From positions 1 through 64,000 of the forward strand of contig NZ_JAHBDQ010000028.1 in the NCBI RefSeq assembly GCF_019956555.1: DNA of 64,000 nucleotides. The letters are read 5' to 3'. Shown piece after piece: positions 9,088 through 15,502 of the stretch. Each line of letters opens with the position of its first letter. Position 1 is the first letter of the stretch. The notes beneath the pieces were generated by a model, which made no database searches, had not been told where the DNA came from, and was given only the letters and a program-made list of their open reading frames with translations. The position numbers were made by a program, and so were the translations under genes. This stretch comes from Pseudomonas sp. A-RE-19. Its GTDB lineage: Bacteria; Pseudomonadota; Gammaproteobacteria; Pseudomonadales; Pseudomonadaceae.

Positions 9088-9265
9088 ATGCCACAAGAAG
9101 ATTTTCATCTAATAGCAAGCAAGCCTCAGCCCCCATATAAAAAACAGTCGGCGAGTTTTTATAATGCTTCGCGTGAAATACGTAGCACAAAACATCGGGA
9201 GGGCTGTCATAATCCTTGACCAGCTCTTATTAGAAATCAGCCCCATTAACCTAGAACAATCATGA
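9088..9265 (+). pseudogene. Decayed third copy of the 156-residue immunity-like family
   Basis: Two frames together reproduce the C-terminal third of the proteins at 7307 and 7990. From 9088 the frame gives QEDFHLIASK, matching SEDSFDLIANL of the 7990 protein. After a frameshift near 9140-9165 the frame gives MLRVKYVAQNIGRAVIILDQ, matching LLRREYANQNAGKPVISLDQ. It ends INLEQS against NLESL and DLEKL. The N-terminal two thirds are missing. Found by comparing translations by eye. Confidence 0.65.
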
Positions 9266-9363
9266 CCGAAATATCCAGCACCGTTACAAATCTTAATTTT
9301 GACAAAATTAATACGTACTGGCATCCAGATGAAATTCAAAGATATTTTTACAAACAAAACTGA
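9262..9363 (+). other. 33-codon ORF, possible toxin-tail fragment
   Basis: ATG at 9262 overlaps the stop of the preceding remnant. The peptide contains FDKINTYWHPDEIQRYFY and overlaps the start of the gene at 9329 in another frame. The overlap pattern is that of a toxin end running into its immunity gene. Too short to assign; may not be expressed. Confidence 0.25.
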
Positions 9364-9592
9364 TTACTTCAGCATCGGACACGAAGAAACGTCCGGCAAG
9401 TTCTACCTGTCAATCCCGGTCAGCAACCGCCTCGTCGACTACGAGGAGTACTACGAAATCCCAAAAGCCTTCTTCGACCGATATCTGGAAAAACCAGATA
9501 GCGCACTGGAGTTCGTCGAGCAATGTCGAAATCAACAAATGGACCACTTACTCATGATCAAACCCGGTAGTAACCGTGGAACCGCCTGTTGA
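9329..9592 (+). CDS. Small conserved-looking protein, probable orphan immunity protein
   Basis: 87 residues from ATG at 9329. A TTG at 9299 would add 10 residues, but its extension overlaps another frame and looks unlike coding sequence. Compact and acidic, with SIPVSNRLVDYEEYYEI, FVEQCRN and LLMIKPGSNRG. I believe similar small proteins sit near Rhs loci in other Pseudomonas, from memory and unverified. No catalytic motif is visible. Confidence 0.6.
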   Translation: MKFKDIFTNKTDYFSIGHEETSGKFYLSIPVSNRLVDYEEYYEIPKAFFDRYLEKPDSALEFVEQCRNQQMDHLLMIKPGSNRGTAC

Positions 9593-9785
9593 GTTGAAGT
9601 TCGTCTCCTGACAAAAGCATCGGACATTTCCCGCAACTTCTGTCGCCCCCCATGATCTTGTATACCCATCCCGCCCCAGATAACCTCCCCAGCCGCTGCA
9701 ATCTCAGCGACCGGTTTTGACAGACCGAACACGATCAAGGCATGCAAATACCGCTTTGCGGCTCCATTAATTCCGGAGCTTCACA

Positions 9786-10130
9786 ATGAAAGAATTTCCA
9801 CCCGATTCCCTCGACCCCCTCCAACTCAGCCAAGCAACCCAACGCACCATCAGTGCCCGTCTCCGCGACCCAAAAAATCCCGCCCTCATCAGCCACGTTT
9901 TCACCCTCCTCCCCAACATCGACACCGAAACCCTGCTAAGCCACGCCTGCGAAACCCTCGCCTCGCTCAACGTAACGACCGACTTTGCTTGTGAACTCCA
10001 AGGCTCGCACCGCAGCCTGGCGCTATTGATTCAGTAATTGGCCGTGTTAGGTGAATTGTTGGTGAACCGGGCACTGGACAACCTCGATCCACCCGGTGGG
10101 GTATCCGACGCTCAGGAGGTGCAGCCATGA
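9786..10130 (+). pseudogene. DUF6124-like gene broken by an internal stop
   Basis: ATG at 9786, GGAG 7 bases upstream. The first 83 codons encode a protein similar to the intact gene at 47575-47955: NIDTETLLSHACETLASLNV against NIDIEELLANACESFASAKV. TAA at 10035-10037 interrupts it. The same frame then continues with LAVLGELLVNRALDNL, matching IMIGELAVSRALDSLEL of the intact copy, to TGA at 10128-10130. A CAA-to-TAA change would explain the break. A truncated 83-residue product could still be made. Confidence 0.75.
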
Positions 10131-10185
10131 CTCGATACATGCCGATTACCGGCAGCTGTGCTGTTGCAAGAGTTTGCGCGGGTGT

Positions 10186-10300
10186 TGGGCATCCCGCTGC
10201 GGGACGGCTGCGATTTGCTGGATGTGGTCGGACGGCTACGGGCGCAGCTTTAATTCAGCCAATAAAAATGGGCGACTCCAGGGTCGCCCATTTTTATATC
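10186..10300 (+). repeat. Gene-end plus terminator repeat, copy 1
   Basis: Contains a residual reading frame ending LRDGCDLLDVVGRLRAQL then TAA (10251-10253), followed by a terminator hairpin. A copy with roughly 85% identity by eye lies at 13503-13612. Similarity resumes downstream in both (near 10320-10380 and 13752-13815). The parent gene of the reading frame was not recognised. Confidence 0.7.
10262..10297. terminator. Bidirectional intrinsic terminator, copy 1
   Basis: ATAAAAATGGGCGAC and its perfect inverse GTCGCCCATTTTTAT flank a 6-base loop. A runs on one side and T runs on the other allow termination from both directions. Confidence 0.8.
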
Positions 10301-10556
10301 CGACGTTTAATATCATCCTTCAAATTTATACACACAGCATTTCGCAAGAGGTTGCTAAAACTTCGTCTGTAAATTTCTTGATATAGGAGCAAAAGTCTTC
10401 CAACTTCCACTAAGTTGGACTCTTCCACAAAATCGCGACCACCCAGAAAGAGCAGAAAAACTGGCTATTTGGTCAAGTAATTTCCTCGCTGAGAAATATT
10501 GGTTTTCAGCCAGTCTTCAATCTATGCTTGCGCTAACAGTATGGAGGCTGTGATAT

Positions 10557-12443
10557 ATGTTCAAACTCAGACGGAAAACATGGGCTTTACTTTTGGTCTA
10601 CATCGTAGGTGTCAGTGGTTATATCTACTACCTCTACGTCGAGACTCAAGGAATCCTCACTGACAACATTAATAACAAACTGCTGTATGCCGCGCTGGGC
10701 GCGTCGGCCATCCTCGGCGACCGTTACCATGACAATCTGATCGACAAACAGTCGAAAACGGAAGCGCAAGACTGGGATGCCATTCAGCGGCTCTCCAGGT
10801 TCAACGAGTCCATGGGCACCGCGTTTGTCTACAGCGTGGTCAAACGCGCTGGGGAAGCCTATCTGATCAGCTCCAGCGCATCGAAAAAAGAAATTCAAGA
10901 ACAGAATTACGTACGTTTTTTCGATCCTTATCCAGATGCCAGTCAGGCTTTACTCGACAGCTTTGAGCGCACCGAACCCACCTGGATCGATTACTCGGAT
11001 CATTGGGGAGACTTTCGCGCCGTCTTCGTCCCAATGAAGTCGCAGGACGGTACGGTTTATGTTGCGGGTGCGGAGATGAAGTTGGCGGACTACTACCAAC
11101 AACTTAATCAGGACTCCCTGAACCACATCATCCTTGCCATTCTGGTATTTCTCGCCTTCAGTCTTTTGTTTGTGATCGACTTGTTACGCATGCGTGCTCA
11201 TCTTCAGCAACTGCAAATAAACGAACAGGTATTAAATCACGCAAAAAATGCCGCCGAAGATGCGGATCGTTCCAAGACGAGATTTTTAGCCACCATGAGC
11301 CATGAAATCCGCACCCCCATGTACGGTGTCATCGGCGCGACCGAGTTGTTGGCGGAGTCTGCCCTGACTCTCTCGCAAAGCGGTCTGGTAAAAACGATTC
11401 ATACCAGTGGACGAACCCTGTTGTCTCTTATCGACAATATTCTCGACCTGGCAAAGATCGAAGCGGGCAAACTTGAGTTGAAGCCTTGTGTATTCGACGT
11501 GAGAACCCTGGTTTCAGCCAGTATTGAAATGATCCGGCAAAACATTCAGAACAAGCCGATAGTACTTGAGGCCCAAGTCTCACCGGATGTACCGCCCTTG
11601 GTCAAAACCGATATCGATTGCCTTCGCCAGATATTGATCAACTTGCTGGGCAATGCGGTCAAATTCACCGAAACCGGAACAGTATCGCTTGTGGTCAGGA
11701 CTAGCGGTTACGGCCCTCGAGCCCGACTCGAATTCTCCATACGCGATACCGGCATAGGTATCCCCATGGAACGGCAAGACAGTCTGTTCAAGCCCTTTGC
11801 CCAGTTTAAAGAGCCGGCCAGTCAACGCTTTACCGGGAGCGGGCTGGGTCTTTCAATCTGCAAGAATCTGGTCGAGGCGCAACAAGGGACGTTGTCCTTT
11901 ACCAGTCAACCTGGCGTGGGATCGACGTTCTCCTTCTCACTTCCCATGGAGCTTTTTTCAGTCTCGGAAATCCCCCTCGGGGACGATCACGCCGCGGTTG
12001 GTTTCGACGCATCGTTTGCCGCAGATTATCCACTCGATATCCTGCTGGTGGAGAACCATCCCGTGAGTCAGAAAGTTGCCATGGCGATGTTGCAGGTGTT
12101 GGGTTATACACCCAACTTTGCGTCGGATGGCCGGGAGGCGGTCGATGAGTATATGACGTCGACTCCAGATATCATTTTTATGGATATCAACATGCCTGTC
12201 ATGGATGGGCTAGAGGCTATCCGTAAAATCCGCGAACTGGCACTGGGCGATACTTGCTACATCGTTGCTTTCACCGCGAGCGCGTTTTCGAGCGAGATAG
12301 AGCGTTTCAGGGCCGCCGGCGCCGACGACATTTTAACCAAACCGGCAAACTTTCAGGCCTTGACCCGAGTGCTTCAGCGTGCAGCCAACTACCGGCGTCA
12401 GCTCAAGGCCAGCAATCCGGTAGTGGATGCGATTTCAAGTTGA
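10557..12443 (+). CDS. Membrane hybrid sensor histidine kinase
   Basis: 628 residues; ATG with GGAGG about 9 bases upstream. TM1 near residues 8-27, periplasmic sensor region to about 188, TM2 near 189-210. HisKA carries the phospho-acceptor H249 in TMSHEIRTPM. HATPase_c has the N box (INLLGNAVKFT), DTGIGIP and GSGLGLSI. The C-terminal receiver has the acceptor D543 in FMDINMPVMDG. Its acidic pocket reads LLVENHP where LLVEDN is usual, so one metal-binding Asp is replaced by Asn. No response regulator is adjacent. The gene converges on the cyclase gene with a 7-base gap. Signal and output are unknown. Confidence 0.93.
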   Translation: MFKLRRKTWALLLVYIVGVSGYIYYLYVETQGILTDNINNKLLYAALGASAILGDRYHDNLIDKQSKTEAQDWDAIQRLSRFNESMGTAFVYSVVKRAGEAYLISSSASKKEIQEQNYVRFFDPYPDASQALLDSFERTEPTWIDYSDHWGDFRAVFVPMKSQDGTVYVAGAEMKLADYYQQLNQDSLNHIILAILVFLAFSLLFVIDLLRMRAHLQQLQINEQVLNHAKNAAEDADRSKTRFLATMSHEIRTPMYGVIGATELLAESALTLSQSGLVKTIHTSGRTLLSLIDNILDLAKIEAGKLELKPCVFDVRTLVSASIEMIRQNIQNKPIVLEAQVSPDVPPLVKTDIDCLRQILINLLGNAVKFTETGTVSLVVRTSGYGPRARLEFSIRDTGIGIPMERQDSLFKPFAQFKEPASQRFTGSGLGLSICKNLVEAQQGTLSFTSQPGVGSTFSFSLPMELFSVSEIPLGDDHAAVGFDASFAADYPLDILLVENHPVSQKVAMAMLQVLGYTPNFASDGREAVDEYMTSTPDIIFMDINMPVMDGLEAIRKIRELALGDTCYIVAFTASAFSSEIERFRAAGADDILTKPANFQALTRVLQRAANYRRQLKASNPVVDAISS

Positions 12444-12450
12444 AATGAAC

Positions 12451-13269
12451 TCAGGGTACAAACGCCATCACGGAGACAGGAGAACCCGACCCCTCTTTGA
12501 GTCGAAGCACGCCGATGACCAGTGTCGTGCCTTTCGCGGGTAGCTGATCGAGATTAGTCAGGCATTCCAGGACAATGCCATCTTTCGCCAGAATCTGGCT
12601 GTTGGTGGCATAAACCGTATCCTGACCTGGATCAGCGCCATGTGTATCGATACCGACACCGGCTATCTGGCGCTCTTCAAGCAGAAACCTGGTCGTAGCA
12701 GCACCCACACCGGGAAAGTGTGGGCCTTTCGCGTCTTCATTGATAAAGCGCTTGGGATCGTTCCACAGGGCTTGCCATCCCGTATAAAACAGCACAACAG
12801 AGCCTTGGTCGATGCGCCCATTAGCCTGTTCCCATTTTTCGATGTCCTGGACGCCAATCACATAGTCCGGGTTTTCCTGAGCCTGGCTTCGTATATCAAT
12901 CACGACGGCCGGTCGCACCAGGGACTCTGGCTTATAGGCATCAATCCCAATGGCATTGGGGTGAAAACTATTAGGCGCGTTCATATGGGTTGCACTGTGC
13001 TCGCCAATACTGAAACGCCGCAGGTAATAGCCGTCTTTTTCCTGTGAAGCCACCACGTCGAATGTCACTGGAGGGTCGTTGGGCCACAGTGGAATCGTCG
13101 TGCTAATGACATGGCTGAGGTCAATGACCTTTCGAAACTGAATACTCTGCATTCCTTTGACTTCCTTATCCTCTGCGAAACCTTTAGCGACGCCGATCGA
13201 CAGCAAAGCGGCCAGCATGCCAATCGATGCCCGTTTAAAACAACACTTGTTTTTCTTTGATATCGCCAT
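12451..13269 (-). CDS. Exported cyclase-family (kynurenine formamidase-like) hydrolase
   Basis: 272 residues with an N-terminal signal-like segment (basic start, then IGMLAALLSIGVAKGFA). The cyclase/KynB fold (PF04199) is shown by the start DLSHVISTTIPLWPNDPP, the metal motif HSATHMNAP (family consensus HxGTHxDxP) and VGIDTHGADPG. The Asp of the consensus is Asn here, a variant known in other branches of the family as far as I recall. GGGGGAG precedes the ATG by about 9 bases. The substrate is unknown; an exported kynurenine formamidase would be unusual, so a different amide or lactone is likely. Confidence 0.8.
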   Translation of the reverse strand: MAISKKNKCCFKRASIGMLAALLSIGVAKGFAEDKEVKGMQSIQFRKVIDLSHVISTTIPLWPNDPPVTFDVVASQEKDGYYLRRFSIGEHSATHMNAPNSFHPNAIGIDAYKPESLVRPAVVIDIRSQAQENPDYVIGVQDIEKWEQANGRIDQGSVVLFYTGWQALWNDPKRFINEDAKGPHFPGVGAATTRFLLEERQIAGVGIDTHGADPGQDTVYATNSQILAKDGIVLECLTNLDQLPAKGTTLVIGVLRLKEGSGSPVSVMAFVP

Positions 13270-13502
13270 AACGATTGACTCCCCCTTCGATCATTAAAGG
13301 ACTCCCATCCTCGAGTCCAGTTGTGGCTCCAGCCATTCTCTATCCCCTGTTCGTTGATCCTGAAGAGGTTTCTGTTTAGAGAGTATCAATATTGATCGTT
13401 TCAATGCATCTCCGTAACCGTCCAAGCGCACCATTTTGCATCGACTTCATCTCCTTATGAGATTCGCAGGGCATATTCGCAGCACTTTACGAGGGTTGAC
13501 CA

Positions 13503-13612
13503 ACCCATTGCGGGACGGTTGCGACTTGCTGGATGGGGTCGGGCAACGCTTGCAGGTGCAGCTTTAAGTCAGCCAATAAAAATGGGCGACCCAAGGTCGC
13601 CCATTTTTATAT
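13503..13612 (+). repeat. Gene-end plus terminator repeat, copy 2
   Basis: Second copy of the block at 10186-10300. The residual frame gives LRDGCDLLDGVGQRLQVQL then TAA at 13565-13567, followed by CAGCCAATAAAAATGGGCGAC. Copies 1 and 2 bracket the kinase and cyclase genes. Confidence 0.7.
13576..13610. terminator. Bidirectional intrinsic terminator, copy 2
   Basis: ATAAAAATGGGCGAC and its perfect inverse with a 5-base loop. Same stem as copy 1. Confidence 0.8.
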
Positions 13613-13994
13613 CCGAAACTTTTAAAAACCACCTCCCAAAGAAGGTGTTCGCCCAGTGTAATGGCCTGGCAATCCATGCACCGGTAAAGAGCCCTGACAC
13701 CGGGCGAACGGGTAGGATTTTAATAGAAATTGTCCGATATGTCCTCGTGTACAAACATGAAATTTATGCACGTAATATTTCGTAAGGTTTTGCTAATACA
13801 TCGGATACAAATCTCTTAAAACCACCGATTCGATCATTAAAACTGACTGTTCTGATACAACTATTTGCACAAGAACAATCAATACGTACAAGTAATGATC
13901 AATTTGAGTGCTGGCGGGTGACTTTCATATATCGGTATAGGTCGCCACAACGCTCTGCTCTACGTTCAGATCTTTCATTTTCACCTGGTTTTCC
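13613..13994. other. Intergenic stretch, AT-rich, no gene seen
   Basis: About 380 bases. Bases 13752-13815 resemble 10320-10380 (shared AATTTATGCAC and ATTTCGTAAGG-type stretches). The intervening 13620-13750 is absent from copy 1. No credible coding frame, RNA gene or promoter was identified. Confidence 0.6.
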
Positions 13995-14237
13995 TCACGC
14001 TTCGGGATCGTCGACTTCGTGGGCGACGTTCACGGCGGGTGAGTCTTTGTGGGATTGATCGGCCTTGGCTTTGAGGAGTTGCCATTGCTCGAGGTCGATG
14101 GCGCCCTGCCCCAGCAGATCGTCGGCGATGCGCAGCAGTTCGCTGTAATGCGCATCGGGGGATTGCTGCCAGTAGGCCTTGTCGTCGAACAGCCGTTGCC
14201 AGGTGGCAAGGTCGGGCGGTTTGAGGTCGTCGCTCAT
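13995..14237 (-). CDS. Small hypothetical acidic protein
   Basis: 80 residues; ATG preceded by AGGAG at 6 bases, a strong start. Soluble and probably helical, with many Asp and Gln (LFDDKAYWQQSPDAHYSELL). No domain recognised. It stands alone between a terminator repeat and the ABC module, which is transcribed in the same direction. Confidence 0.65.
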   Translation of the reverse strand: MSDDLKPPDLATWQRLFDDKAYWQQSPDAHYSELLRIADDLLGQGAIDLEQWQLLKAKADQSHKDSPAVNVAHEVDDPEA

Positions 14238-14331
14238 GGCGGGCTCCTGCCGGGGTTATTACGGTAGAGAGATGGAGGTCTCTCAGAGTTCCTGTGGCTT
14301 AGTTCCTGTGGGTTGGACGCATTAAGAGCAG

Positions 14332-14420
14332 GATCAAAAGATCGCAGCCTTCGGCAGCTCCTACATTGACCGAGTACACCCACGCCATTGCGGCGTACGC
14401 ATAACCGTAGGAGCTGCCGA
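14332..14420. repeat. REP element pair (GATCGCAGCCTTCGGCAGC type)
   Basis: Left unit GATCAAAAGATCGCAGCC plus TTCGGCAGCTCCTAC at 14332-14364. Right unit GTAGGAGCTGCCGA at 14407-14420 is inverted and truncated, running almost into the stop codon of the lipoprotein gene. Same family as units at 48461, 51144 and 59464. Confidence 0.75.
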
Positions 14421-14428
14421 ATTTGATC

Positions 14429-15502
14429 TTAATAGCCGGTCATCTCCAGATACCCCTGCCCGCCATGACTGCCGCTGAGCCGCACCGGCCCTTCCCAATA
14501 GGGAATGCGCAAGTCCATCCAGGCCTTGGGGTTGAGAGCGCCGATGGTGATATCGAGGTGCTTGGCAGGGATTTTGATTGACCAGCGCACGGGCATCGAA
14601 CGCCCGGCCACGTTGGCGGTGTCTTGCGGTGTGAGGCTGATGTCGTCGCCATGCAATAACTGCGTCTGCCCTTGGGCATCGATCCAGGTGCCGGTGAGGT
14701 ATGGCGCGTCGTCCTTCTGCCGCATGCGGTAGAGCATGACCTGTTCGCCGCTGTCCAGGTGCAGGGAGAACCAGTCCCAGCCGGTCTGGTTGGCGGTCAG
14801 GGGTTGGCTGCTCCACTCGCGGTCGAGCCAGGCCGGGCCATTGACGGTGTAGGTTTTGCCGTCGATTTCCAGGGTGCCGCTGGCCTGGAAAAACGGTTGG
14901 CTGTAGTAGTACGACGCCTGCCCCTGTTCGGATTTCTGGCTGAAGCCTTTGTCTCCCTGAAGTACCAGCGGCCGTGTGGAAGTCAGTCGCAATTGGTAGC
15001 TAAAGGCCTTGTCGCGAGCGCTGAGTTGCAGGTCCGCCAGAGGGTCTTCATGGGTGGCCTGACTGCTGAAGCGCCAATCATCGATCCATGCGTTGAACGG
15101 TGCCAGGCTCACCCCGGCCTGGCCGACGCCGCCCCGGGCATAGCGTTCGGCAGCGTGATGCGCCGTTGCAGACGTCACCGCTGCATGGCCCAGCCAGATG
15201 GTCTGATTGCCCCAACCGGGTTGCTCGGGCGTCGCTTTCAAGGCGCTGCGAAACAGCGTCCATTGCGCGCCGAATTCCTGGCCCTGATCGTCCTTGAGGT
15301 TGGCGGTGACGTACCACCATTCGATGCGAAAGCCATCGTGGGGGCCGTGGTCTGCCGGAAAATTGAAGACTCGTCCGGGTACCACCGGAGTAAATGCCGC
15401 CGCCTGATGACCGAGGCCGGCGAAGCCTTTTTCCGGCGCAGGCGTGTTGTCACATCCGTTCAGCAGCGCGGCCAGTAGCAACACGCCGAGCTTAATCTTC
15501 AT
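14429..15502 (-). CDS. AttH-like lipocalin-domain lipoprotein
   Basis: 357 residues from ATG at 15502 (a TTG two codons upstream is possible). The signal ends in a lipobox (LLAALLNGC, Cys17), so the protein is a lipoprotein. The CrtC/AttH lipocalin-like fold is indicated by the N-terminal FPADHGPHDGFRIEWWYVTA and by WLDREWSSQ and TGWDWFSLHL in the second half. It overlaps the permease gene by 11 bases and is the last gene of an ATPase-permease-lipoprotein run, the AttEFGH arrangement. The transported or bound ligand is unknown; hydrophobic molecules are plausible from the fold. Confidence 0.85.
   Translation of the reverse strand: MKIKLGVLLLAALLNGCDNTPAPEKGFAGLGHQAAAFTPVVPGRVFNFPADHGPHDGFRIEWWYVTANLKDDQGQEFGAQWTLFRSALKATPEQPGWGNQTIWLGHAAVTSATAHHAAERYARGGVGQAGVSLAPFNAWIDDWRFSSQATHEDPLADLQLSARDKAFSYQLRLTSTRPLVLQGDKGFSQKSEQGQASYYYSQPFFQASGTLEIDGKTYTVNGPAWLDREWSSQPLTANQTGWDWFSLHLDSGEQVMLYRMRQKDDAPYLTGTWIDAQGQTQLLHGDDISLTPQDTANVAGRSMPVRWSIKIPAKHLDITIGALNPKAWMDLRIPYWEGPVRLSGSHGGQGYLEMTGY

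Noticed and set aside
10127..10372. An 81-codon frame starting at the pseudogene stop
   Set aside because: It is out of frame with the better conserved residual reading frame (LRDGCDLLDVV), runs through a terminator hairpin and its codon use looks random.
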